From Armatimonadota bacterium (GTDB lineage Bacteria; Vulcanimicrobiota; JACPDS01), in assembly GCA_016183885.1 (NCBI GenBank), contig JACPDS010000150.1:1-6890 (forward strand): 6,890 bases of DNA, written 5' to 3'. Below, one piece after another: positions 1 to 5,723 of this stretch; within the stretch, counting starts at the first letter, position 1; every line of letters begins with the position of its first letter. A program made the translations under genes and the position numbers. The notes beneath the pieces were generated by a model. It was not told the DNA's origin. It saw only the letters and a program-made list of their open reading frames with translations, and made no database searches.

Positions 1-836
1 AAAAAGAAACCTTAAAAGAAGTTAAAGCAGACGGCAAACTTTTTTCTCAAATTTTAAAGGAAGAATCTAAAAAAAGCAAAATAGAAAGAAGAGAATCTGA
101 GAATTTAAATGAAGTTGGAGAGAAAAAAGCGCTTGAGGAAGATAAAAAAGAAACTCAAGAAAAAAAAGATCCTCCTCCCCGGATCGGCTTAGCTAAAAAA
201 GACCTTGAACTTTCTCCTCTTTTAAATTATTTATATAGTTTAGTCTATAAAAACCCCGATACTTTAAGTTTAGCGGATAAACAAGCTTTAAATTTAGATA
301 ATATCACCAATCAGGTAGGAATTAAAGAATTTCAAAAAATGCTTTCTCAAAAAGGGATAAATTTAAAGGATTTAAGTTATTCTCAAATTGCGGAGCTTAC
401 TAAAAGAAATACCCGTCCTCAGATGACCGCCTTTTTAGATGAAATTATAAAAAAAGGAACATTAAATGAAGCATTTATTCAAGATAAAATGAAGATTAAA
501 GATTCTCAAGTAGAAAATTTAGAAACTGCTCCTTTTAATAAAGTTAAGCTCCCCGAGAGTGTTAAAAAGGAAGAAGTTTTAGAACAGATGCTTGAAAAAA
601 TCACTCTTTCTAATCTGGAAGGAAAAAATGAAATTAATATTAAGCTTAATCCTGAATATTTAGGCGGGGTAAAATTAAAGATTCAAACCCAAGGCAAACA
701 GGTTAAGGCTGAATTTGAAACTACTTCCCGCCTGACTAAAAAAATTATCCAAGAAAATTTAGAAGAGTTAAGACAAGGTTTAAAAGAACAAGGCTTGATA
801 TTGGAAGATTTAGAAATAAAAATAGTAGAAGTTTGA
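1..836 (+). CDS. fliK: Flagellar hook-length control protein FliK, 3' part (5' end outside window)
   Basis: The frame is open from base 3 to the TGA at 834-836 (277 visible residues) with no stop and no credible start before the ATG at 339. That ATG lies inside the protein, so the gene begins upstream of the window. Visible residues about 20-60 are a Lys/Glu-rich, low-complexity linker ending in a short Pro run, as is common in the poorly conserved middle of FliK. The last ~85 residues (about bases 576-827) match the Flg_hook C-terminal domain: INIKLNPEYLGGVKLKI, then an alternating strand, then LEELRQGLKEQGLILEDLEI. In the family this exported protein measures the hook and signals FlhB to switch substrates; flhB lies downstream in this window. 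Family call is from the C-terminal domain plus neighbours; the N-terminal export region is not visible. Confidence 0.88.
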   Translation, partial: KETLKEVKADGKLFSQILKEESKKSKIERRESENLNEVGEKKALEEDKKETQEKKDPPPRIGLAKKDLELSPLLNYLYSLVYKNPDTLSLADKQALNLDNITNQVGIKEFQKMLSQKGINLKDLSYSQIAELTKRNTRPQMTAFLDEIIKKGTLNEAFIQDKMKIKDSQVENLETAPFNKVKLPESVKKEEVLEQMLEKITLSNLEGKNEINIKLNPEYLGGVKLKIQTQGKQVKAEFETTSRLTKKIIQENLEELRQGLKEQGLILEDLEIKIVEV

Positions 837-846
837 TATTTTAAAT

Positions 847-880
847 AAATTTAACAAAATGTTAACATTTTGTTAAATTT
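847..880. promoter_or_regulatory. Perfect 34-bp AT-rich palindrome, candidate operator or weak terminator
   Basis: Both halves of 847-880 are exact reverse complements, centred between 863 and 864. TTAA occurs at 851, 862 and 873, an 11-bp spacing close to one helical turn, and the core can be read as two overlapping TTAAC-N5-GTTAA sites. It lies in the fliK/axial-gene spacer. A dimeric regulator bound to this site is my inference. A terminator is possible, since a TTTTT run ends at 882, but the stem has very little GC. Confidence 0.45.
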
Positions 881-915
881 TTGGTAAAAATTTTATGTTA
901 AAATAAATATAAAAT
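870..915 (+). promoter_or_regulatory. Possible promoter upstream of the axial-protein gene
   Basis: The spacer offers TTGTTA at 870-875 and TATGTT at 894-899 (18-bp gap) as sigma70-like boxes. TATAAAAT at 908-915 is a second possible -10, without a well-placed -35. The first -35 would lie in the right arm of the 847-880 palindrome, which would suit repression. The whole spacer is so AT-rich that chance matches are expected. I see no sigma54 (GG/GC) or sigma28 motif. Confidence 0.22.
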
Positions 916-956
916 AAAGTTTTAATTTTTAATCTTTAATAAGGGGGAAAATAAAA

Positions 957-1781
957 ATGTTTGATTTTTATTCTATAGGAAATACTTTAGGAGCGGAAAA
1001 TATTTTATTAAATACTCAATTAGGGAATCTTAAAGATCAATTTACTCCCGGTTATAAGAGTGAAACTGTCAATTTTACCGATTATATGAGTTATAGTTTA
1101 GCCGGACAGGGCGCTAAATATAAAACTGGAGGGATTGTTTTTAGTCAGGGTCCAATTTATGAAACTAAAAATGAGCCTTTAAATGTAGCCATTCAAGGGA
1201 GCGGATTCGTTGTATTATCCGACGGACAAAATCTTCATTACACCAGGGATGGAAGACTTTCTTTTAATAAAGATGGAAATTTAACTCATCCTACCGGTTT
1301 AAAGGTAGTCGGTTATCAATTAGATGAAAATGGCAGCCCCAGCGGTAATCCAGGTCCTATAAATTTAGCCCTTGATCCGGAATCTAAACTTTATGGAGGA
1401 AAATATACCGGCTATTATTTTGATGAAGGCGGAAAGCTTTATGGAGAATGCACGGAAATTAATCCTATTACTAAACAAGCCGTTAAAACTAAAATGCCTA
1501 TTTATCAATTAGCGATTGGTTCTTTTGCCAATCCTTCCGCTTTAAATAAATCCAGCACGACTACTTTTATTGAGACAGAAAATTCCGGTCAAGCGGTCAT
1601 GGGAATTTCAGGTCAGGGGGCTTTAGGACGAGTTGTTCCCGGACATTTAGAAGGTTCTAATGTGGATTTTGTTCAAACTAATACCGATATTAACCAAACT
1701 AAAATTGTTTATGATTCTAATTTTTCTGTTCTTAAAGCTATGGATAAGATGACCGAAAGCGCTATTCAGATAATTAAATAA
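957..1781 (+). CDS. Flagellar hook/rod axial protein, FlgE/FlgF/FlgG family (FlgE-like by position)
   Basis: The 274-residue product is an exported flagellar rod or hook subunit. The N-terminal region has TPGYK (residues 30-34), the counterpart of the family's NLANxxTxGYK. Residues 59-120 carry the family core: G-x5-QG, AIQGSGF (78-84), YTRDGRL (95-101), then a GLKVVGY turn. The C-terminal half has FANPSAL (190-196), an ENSGQA turn and HLEGSNVDF (230-238), typical of FlgE/F/G C-termini. The start ATG has a strong GGGGG site at 943-947, 9 bases upstream. Position between fliK and fliM is where flgE lies in Firmicutes-type operons, and the length suits a short FlgE (about 260 residues), but FlgG is of similar size, so no symbol is given. 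Both terminal helices are divergent: the usual QRAYEAN segment reads NQTKIVYDSN. Confidence 0.85.
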   Translation: MFDFYSIGNTLGAENILLNTQLGNLKDQFTPGYKSETVNFTDYMSYSLAGQGAKYKTGGIVFSQGPIYETKNEPLNVAIQGSGFVVLSDGQNLHYTRDGRLSFNKDGNLTHPTGLKVVGYQLDENGSPSGNPGPINLALDPESKLYGGKYTGYYFDEGGKLYGECTEINPITKQAVKTKMPIYQLAIGSFANPSALNKSSTTTFIETENSGQAVMGISGQGALGRVVPGHLEGSNVDFVQTNTDINQTKIVYDSNFSVLKAMDKMTESAIQIIK

Positions 1782-1857
1782 ATAACCCTTCCCCCCCTCT
1801 TATTTTTAAAAAAGGTAAATAGGCTGGAAAAAGAGAATTTTATTAAATATTGCCAAT

Positions 1858-1866
1858 AAAGGGGGA
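1858..1866 (+). promoter_or_regulatory. Strong Shine-Dalgarno site that fixes the fliM start at TTG 1874
   Basis: AAAGGGGGA is followed 8 bases later by TTG at 1874. The longer reading from TTG 1850 would put this site inside the gene and has only a weak GGAAAAAGAG region upstream. The same G5 block precedes the axial gene (943-947) and flhB (5710-5714), which supports its use here. Confidence 0.75.
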
Positions 1867-1884
1867 TTTTATTTTGCAAAATCC
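1864..1884 (+). promoter_or_regulatory. Hairpin presenting the fliM TTG start in its loop
   Basis: GGATTTT (1864-1870) pairs perfectly with AAAATCC (1878-1884), leaving a 7-base loop (1871-1877) that contains the TTG start. The stem takes up the last two G of the Shine-Dalgarno site. With seven pairs, mostly A-U, it is weak. A translational role is inference. Confidence 0.3.
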
Positions 1885-2806
1885 TAAAAATTTTTCTGAT
1901 TTTATAAAAGAAAAAAAAGAACCTTATAATTTAAGTCAAAGAACAAAATTTTCTTTAGAACAGCAGAAATTTTTAGGTAGAATTTTTCATAAATTTTCCG
2001 AAAGACTTCAAAAAACTTTAGGACCTTTAATTCAAGATATAATCGAGCTAAAATTATTGGAATTTAAATTTTGCGCTTATCAAACTTATATTCATTCACT
2101 TCCAGACCCAAGTTGTTTAATAGTTTTTAGAATTGATCCTCAAAATAAGGGGATTATGTTTTTTGATTTTCCTTTAAGTTTTGCTTTAGTGGATCGTTTA
2201 ATGGGCGGAAAAGGAGAATCAATCGAGGAAATTCGTCCTTTTACAGAAATTGAGCTGGCTATTTTAAAAAAGACTTTTTATCAAATATTAGAAAGTTATC
2301 AGACTTCTTTTAGCGAAATTATAGAATTGCAAATAGAAATTTTAGAATTTGAATTTAATCCTCTGGCTATTCATATTGCCTCTCCTTCCGAGATAATGGT
2401 TTTAGCTAATTTTGAAGTTCAAATTGCCCGCAGCCGAGGCAATATTGAATTTTGCCTGCCTTTTAAACATTTAAAAGAAATAATCCCCAAGGCAAGTTTT
2501 GAAGAATTTTTAATATCTAAAAGCGATAGTTCCAGTCAGAGCGTCAGTCCTGTTTTTGTTAAAAATATAGAATCGGCTAAAATACCGGTTTCTATAGAGT
2601 TAGGAAGAGTGGAAGTAAATTTTCAAGATCTTTTGCAAATTGAAGCGGGAGATATAATAAAATTAGATCAGCCTATTCAAAGTCCTTTAAAAATTAAAAT
2701 AAATGATCGGACAAAATTTTTAGGTCGGCCTGGATTTAAAGAAGGTAAAATGGCTGTTCAAATTTCCAAAGTTTTAAGCGAGGAGGGCGAAGAATTTGAA
2801 GAATGA
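1874..2806 (+). CDS. fliM: Flagellar motor switch protein FliM
   Basis: This is a C-ring protein that sits between the MS-ring and FliN and sets rotation direction. From TTG 1874 it has 310 residues. Residues ~27-60 begin FSLEQQKFLGRIFHKF, the family's opening helix. The middle CheC-like domain follows, with SLPDPSCLIVF, the LMGGKGE turn (GG at 111-112) and FTEIE at 123-127. Residues ~237-301 are the SpoA (FliMN_C) domain, starting IPVSIELGRVEV. The N-terminal EIDALL-type CheY-binding peptide is absent, and an in-frame TAA at 1844-1846 rules out extension. The longer start (TTG 1850, 318 residues) is possible but has a poorer ribosome site. The gene overlaps fliN by 11 bases. There is no fliL before it, unlike many operons. 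Confidence 0.93.
   Translation: MQNPKNFSDFIKEKKEPYNLSQRTKFSLEQQKFLGRIFHKFSERLQKTLGPLIQDIIELKLLEFKFCAYQTYIHSLPDPSCLIVFRIDPQNKGIMFFDFPLSFALVDRLMGGKGESIEEIRPFTEIELAILKKTFYQILESYQTSFSEIIELQIEILEFEFNPLAIHIASPSEIMVLANFEVQIARSRGNIEFCLPFKHLKEIIPKASFEEFLISKSDSSSQSVSPVFVKNIESAKIPVSIELGRVEVNFQDLLQIEAGDIIKLDQPIQSPLKIKINDRTKFLGRPGFKEGKMAVQISKVLSEEGEEFEE
2781..2787 (+). promoter_or_regulatory. Shine-Dalgarno site of fliN inside the end of fliM
   Basis: AGGAGGG lies 8 bases before TTG 2796 and supports that start. Nearby ATGs at 2803 and 2806 are out of the FliN frame. The first in-frame ATG falls inside the SpoA domain. Confidence 0.8.
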
Positions 2807-3128
2807 TGAATCAATTAAAAAGGAACCCGAACAAACTTATCGGTCAGTGCAGTTTGGAGAAATTGAAGAAAGCGTAAAAGTTAGTTCTTCCAGAGGCAGT
2901 ATTGAACTTTTGAAAGATGTTCCTTTAACCGTTACGGCTGAATTAGGGAGAACAAAAATGCTTGTGAAGGAAATTTTAAAATTGGGAGTAGGTTCGGTGA
3001 TTAATTTAGAAAAAGAAGCTGGAGAACCCATAGATATTTTAGTAAATAATAAACTAATTGCCCGGGGAGAAGTAGTGGAATTAGACGGGAATTTTGGCAT
3101 ACGTTTAACAGAAATTTTAAATAAATAA
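2796..3128 (+). CDS. fliN: Flagellar motor switch protein FliN
   Basis: The 110-residue protein is a short FliN, not the longer CheC-fused FliY. Residues 1-36 are a charged, probably flexible leader. Residues ~38-108 are a near-canonical SpoA domain: LLKDVPLTVTAELGRT, then LGVGSVINLEKEAGEPIDIL, then NNKLIARGEVVELDGNFGIR. FliN forms the base of the C-ring with FliM and, in studied species, also binds the export ATPase complex through FliH. The start is TTG with an AGGAGGG site 8 bases upstream, and the first 11 bases overlap the end of fliM, so the two are probably translationally coupled. An antisense open frame at 2837-3100 is a shadow. Confidence 0.95.
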   Translation: MKNDESIKKEPEQTYRSVQFGEIEESVKVSSSRGSIELLKDVPLTVTAELGRTKMLVKEILKLGVGSVINLEKEAGEPIDILVNNKLIARGEVVELDGNFGIRLTEILNK

Positions 3129-3212
3129 AAATAAAATAGGGATTAAGGCTAAAGCATTCGATGTTTCAATGGTTTATTTATTTACTTGAGAGGTTGTCCA
3201 AAGAAGGTTGAA
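3129..3212 (+). other. fliN-fliO spacer, 84 bp, nothing firm
   Basis: This gap holds a weak hairpin, AAGCAT (3152-3157) with ATGTTT (3161-3166) and one G-U pair, followed by T-rich sequence that is not a clear terminator. GGTTGTCCAAAGAAGG at 3192-3207 recurs in similar form before the right edge of the window. A TTG at 3186 opens the FliO frame but has no ribosome site, so the gap is treated as leader. Confidence 0.4.
3202..3207 (+). promoter_or_regulatory. Shine-Dalgarno site that places the fliO start at ATG 3213
   Basis: AGAAGG lies 5 bases before ATG 3213. No comparable site precedes the upstream in-frame TTG at 3186. Starting at 3213 also gives a clean signal-like N-terminus, MKKFKLTISLFLLL. 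Confidence 0.65.
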
Positions 3213-3641
3213 ATGAAAAAATTTAAATTAACGATAAGTTTATTTTTATTATTAATTTTTCCTATTTTTTCTCAAGAATTGTCTTTTGGAAAAGAATTCA
3301 ACCCTTTAGAGAAAGTGCCTGTAACTATATTATCTTTAATAATAATCTGCGGTTTTATTTTATTATTGGGCAAGTTTTTCGCTAATAATAAAATAAATTT
3401 TAATTCTAAAAAATTAATTAATATTATTGATAAAAAATTTTTAGGGAATAAGCAGTTTTTATATATTGTTGAAATTGCCGGGAAATATTTTTTATTGGGA
3501 GTAACCGAAGAAAAGATTCAAAATTTAGCTGAAATTTCCGAAGAAAAAATATTAAGTTATTTAGAAAATAAAGATTTAAAAAAAACCTCTAAAAATTTAT
3601 TTAACGATCTTGAAAAAAGAGGTGAAGAATTTGCAGGTTAA
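3213..3641 (+). CDS. fliO: Flagellar biosynthesis protein FliO
   Basis: FliO helps assemble the FliP ring of the export gate and is not part of the finished channel. The 142-residue product opens with Lys residues and a hydrophobic stretch (5-20) that looks like a signal peptide ending near FSQ. A short periplasmic piece follows, then one membrane segment at ~36-56 (VTILSLIIICGFILLLG). The cytoplasmic domain shows the weak family pattern: KKFLGNKQFLYIVEIAGKY, then LLGVTEEKIQNLAEI. Sequence conservation in FliO is low, so position directly before fliP adds much to the call. The start is ATG 3213 rather than TTG 3186, on ribosome-site grounds. The last codons (GEEFAG) contain the fliP ribosome site, and the genes overlap by 11 bases. 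Confidence 0.87.
   Translation: MKKFKLTISLFLLLIFPIFSQELSFGKEFNPLEKVPVTILSLIIICGFILLLGKFFANNKINFNSKKLINIIDKKFLGNKQFLYIVEIAGKYFLLGVTEEKIQNLAEISEEKILSYLENKDLKKTSKNLFNDLEKRGEEFAG
3618..3625 (+). promoter_or_regulatory. Shine-Dalgarno site that fixes the fliP start at TTG 3631
   Basis: AGAGGTGA ends 5 bases before TTG 3631. The longer frame from TTG 3610 would place this site inside the gene and lacks its own site. The layout repeats that of the fliM/fliN junction. Confidence 0.75.
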
Positions 3642-4401
3642 TAAAAATTATTTTTGGATTATTTTAAGTATATTTATAGGAATTTTCTCTTTAAAAGAAT
3701 GTTTTTCCGCGCCTCTGCCTCAATTAGTGCTGCCTGATATTAATATTGGAGGGGAATTAGTCAAAGGTCCTAAATCTATGCTGGCGCCCCTGCAGATTTT
3801 ACTTTTACTTACCACTTTGACTTTAGCCCCTTACATTTTAGTGATGACTACAGCTTTTATTAGAATTACCATTGTGCTTTCTTTTTTAAAGTCTGCTTTA
3901 GGCACTCAACAAGTTCCTCCTACTCAAGTATTGATGGGACTAGCTTTATTTATGACTTTATATGTAATGATGCCGGTAGGAGCGGAAATGAATAAATCGG
4001 CGCTGCAGCCTTATTTAAAAGGAGAGATTTCTCAAAATCTGGCTCTAGAAAAAGCGCTTACGCCTTTAAGAAAATTTATGTTAAGCCAAACCCGGAATAA
4101 AGATTTAAAGCTTTTTGTTAATTTAGCTAAATTAAAAAAGATAACCTCCCGGGAAAAAGTTCCTAATTATGTATTACTCCCGGCTTTTGTGATTAGCGAA
4201 ATAAAAACCGCCTTTGAGATTGGGTTTTTAATTTATATCCCCTTTTTAGTTATTGATATGGTAGTAGCTTCAGTTTTGATGTCTATGGGTATGTTTATGC
4301 TTTCCCCTATGGCTATTTCCACCCCCTTTAAGCTTTTATTATTTGTAATGATCGACGGCTGGGAATTGGTGGTAAGCGGCCTTGTGAAAAGCTTTAGATG
4401 A
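3631..4401 (+). CDS. fliP: Flagellar export gate protein FliP
   Basis: FliP builds the pentameric core of the export channel with FliQ and FliR. From TTG 3631 it has 256 residues, close to the family norm. Residues 1-27 look like the cleavable signal peptide usual for FliP (hydrophobic 7-20, then KECFSA before PLPQL). The first membrane block spans ~52-116 and contains FIRITIVLSFLKSALGTQQV (77-96), the family signature, followed by PPTQVL. The second block (~185-250) has FVISEIKTAFEIGFLIYIPF, then LVIDMVVASVLMSMGMFMLS and PMAISTPFKLL. The longest frame starts at TTG 3610 but would bury the ribosome site, so 3631 is preferred. The gene overlaps fliO by 11 bases and is followed 9 bases later by fliQ. 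Confidence 0.96.
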   Translation: MQVNKNYFWIILSIFIGIFSLKECFSAPLPQLVLPDINIGGELVKGPKSMLAPLQILLLLTTLTLAPYILVMTTAFIRITIVLSFLKSALGTQQVPPTQVLMGLALFMTLYVMMPVGAEMNKSALQPYLKGEISQNLALEKALTPLRKFMLSQTRNKDLKLFVNLAKLKKITSREKVPNYVLLPAFVISEIKTAFEIGFLIYIPFLVIDMVVASVLMSMGMFMLSPMAISTPFKLLLFVMIDGWELVVSGLVKSFR

Positions 4402-4410
4402 GGTATTTTT

Positions 4411-4680
4411 ATGACTGAAGGTTATATACTTTATATATGCGCTCAAGCTTTATACTTAATTTTAATTTTATCCGCTCCAATGCTTTTATCAGCTTTAATT
4501 GTAGGATTAATTATTAGTATTTTTCAAGCTACCACGCAAATTCAAGAACAAACCTTGTCTTTTGTTCCTAAAATTATAGCTACTTTTTTGTCGATAGTTA
4601 TTTTCGGAACATGGATGGCTGGAATGCTGGCTGATTTTACGGTAAAACTCCTTAATAATATTGTTAAAATGGGACCTTAA
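4411..4680 (+). CDS. fliQ: Flagellar export gate protein FliQ
   Basis: At 89 residues this is the normal FliQ size. It has two hydrophobic hairpin segments, about 12-37 and 53-76, joined by the most conserved loop of the family, QATTQIQEQTLSFVPKI (39-55). Several FliQ copies wrap the FliP-FliR core at the base of the export channel. The start ATG 4411 has a GATGAGGT ribosome site overlapping the fliP stop, so translation is probably coupled. A 39-bp AT-only spacer follows before fliR. Confidence 0.96.
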   Translation: MTEGYILYICAQALYLILILSAPMLLSALIVGLIISIFQATTQIQEQTLSFVPKIIATFLSIVIFGTWMAGMLADFTVKLLNNIVKMGP

Positions 4681-4684
4681 AATG

Positions 4685-4710
4685 AATTTAAAATTTTAAA
4701 TTTAAAATTT
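4685..4710. repeat. AT-only overlapping palindromes and a 12-bp direct repeat before fliR
   Basis: AATTTAAAATTT occurs at 4685-4696 and again at 4699-4710 (period 14). The run also contains an 18-bp palindrome at 4685-4702 and a 20-bp palindrome at 4691-4710, both perfect. The run is pure A and T, so simple-sequence drift may explain it. It sits immediately before the fliR ribosome site (GAGGGG, 4711-4716). Confidence 0.5.
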
Positions 4711-4719
4711 GAGGGGAAA

Positions 4720-5490
4720 ATGATGGAACAGGCTTTTATAATATTTATGATGTTCCTCTTAATTATTGTGAGGATTGTGGGAGTTTTTATTCAAGCTCCC
4801 ATCTGGGGTTCTCAGCATATTCCTAAACAAATTTTAGCCGGAACAATTTCAGTTTTAGCTTTAAATATTTTAATGCTTCTGCCGATAAATTCTAAGATGC
4901 CCGGTAATTTGACGGCTTTCGGGCAGTTATTATTAATTCAATTTTTAGTAGGTTTAGTAATCGGTTATGTTTCTTATTTAGTTATGGCAGGCGCTCAGTT
5001 TGCCGGAGAGTTGTTGGATATTCAATTAGGTCTTTCCACAGCGGCTTCTTTTGATCCAGCCGCTCATGGAACAATCAACTTAATCCGCAGATTTAAATTT
5101 TATTTAGCCATGCTGCTTTATTTGATTTTTGACGGTCATCATGAATTATTGAAGGCTTTATATAGAAGTTTTGAAATAGTGCCCTTAAACGGAATAAATT
5201 TTTCCGGGAAATTAATTAATAATTTAATTGCGATAACTAATGATGTATTTATTATTGGAATTCAATTGGCCGCTCCAATGCTGCTGGCTTTATTTGTGAC
5301 TCAAGTGGCTTTAGGGTTATTATCGCGCGTAGCTCCGCAAATGAATGTATTTATGCTTTCTTTTCCATTGAATATTTTAATTGGATTAAGTTTATTATGG
5401 ATTTCTCTGCCTTTTATTAAAACAGCTTTGCGCAATCTTTTCGCCTTAAATATGTCTCAGGTATTAAGAGTAATCTGGTATATGAAATAA
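4720..5490 (+). CDS. fliR: Flagellar export gate protein FliR
   Basis: FliR occupies one position in the FliP5-FliQ4-FliR1 export channel. The 256-residue product is the usual length and mostly hydrophobic. Family landmarks in order are: RIVGVFIQAPIWG with IPKQILAG (18-41); GELLDIQLGLSTAASFDP (96-113); FDGHHELLKALYRSFEIVP (137-155); and LLSRVAPQMNVFMLSFPLNI (200-219). The tail ends with a short basic/aromatic segment. Two adjacent ATGs, 4720 and 4723, follow GAGGGG (4711-4716). The second is better spaced (6 bases against 3), so the protein may be one residue shorter. A GGGGG block directly follows the stop codon. Confidence 0.96.
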   Translation: MMEQAFIIFMMFLLIIVRIVGVFIQAPIWGSQHIPKQILAGTISVLALNILMLLPINSKMPGNLTAFGQLLLIQFLVGLVIGYVSYLVMAGAQFAGELLDIQLGLSTAASFDPAAHGTINLIRRFKFYLAMLLYLIFDGHHELLKALYRSFEIVPLNGINFSGKLINNLIAITNDVFIIGIQLAAPMLLALFVTQVALGLLSRVAPQMNVFMLSFPLNILIGLSLLWISLPFIKTALRNLFALNMSQVLRVIWYMK

Positions 5491-5495
5491 GGGGG
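5491..5495 (+). promoter_or_regulatory. Orphan Shine-Dalgarno block after the fliR stop
   Basis: GGGGG follows the fliR TAA and leads into TAAAAAGAA, but no usable start codon with an open frame follows. The block at 5487-5504 closely matches the real flhB leader at 5705-5724, so it may be the ancestral flhB ribosome site left behind by an insertion. That history is inference. Confidence 0.45.
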
Positions 5496-5502
5496 TAAAA
5501 AG

Positions 5503-5700
5503 AAATTCTAAATTTGAAATACTAAATCCTAAACAATATCAAAATTCAAATGCTCAAAATTCAAAACAAAAAAGATGAGTTTTGAGAATTTTCTCGCTCT
5601 TATTCTAATTTTTAGTAAGAAACGGGGATCCCGATATTATGTCGGGAGGATTTAAAATTTTGGATTTGTTTAGAATTTCGAGTTTAGAATTTAGGATTTA
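5503..5700. mobile_element. MITE-like composite inverted-repeat element between fliR and flhB
   Basis: The left arm (5503-5555) and the reverse complement of the right arm (about 5646-5700) align over ~53 positions with roughly 42 identities by my count, built on repeated CTAAA/TTCTAAA words. Inside, AAAATTC-AAAAC (5556-5567) pairs with GTTTTG-AGAATTTT (5579-5592) with a 2-base bulge, and a GC-richer hairpin occupies 5629-5647. There is no open frame of note, so if mobile it would be non-autonomous. From memory, similar CTAAATTCTAAA-rich intergenic repeats are common in some uncultured-phylum genomes; I could not check this. Confidence 0.55.
5629..5647. repeat. Short GC-richer hairpin nested in the inverted-repeat element
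   Basis: TCCCGATA (5629-5636) pairs with TATGTCGGGA (5640-5647 outer bases, one T-G wobble) around a 3-base loop. GGGATCCC (5625-5632) is an overlapping alternative palindrome. No T-run follows on the + strand, so it is not a typical terminator. It breaks the symmetry of the larger element and may be a separate insertion. Confidence 0.5.
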
Positions 5701-5723
5701 CTTTATAAAGGGGGTGAATAAGA

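Noticed and set aside
339..836. Reading FliK as a complete 165-residue gene starting at ATG 339
   Set aside because: The same frame is open all the way to the left edge with FliK-like linker sequence, and there is no ribosome site before 339.
2837..3100. Antisense 87-codon open frame opposite fliN
   Set aside because: It lies entirely opposite a highly conserved SpoA domain, has no recognisable product, and is Ser/Thr-rich as expected for the reverse of this coding sequence.
3186..3212. TTG start giving FliO nine extra residues
   Set aside because: There is no Shine-Dalgarno site before it, while ATG 3213 has AGAAGG at good spacing and starts a clean signal-like N-terminus.
4682..4699. ATG right after the fliQ stop, five codons then stop
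   Set aside because: It is too short and lies in AT-only repeat sequence without a ribosome site.
5629..5650. Hairpin considered as a rho-independent terminator between fliR and flhB
   Set aside because: No T-run follows it on the + strand, and it lies in the middle of a coherent flagellar operon.
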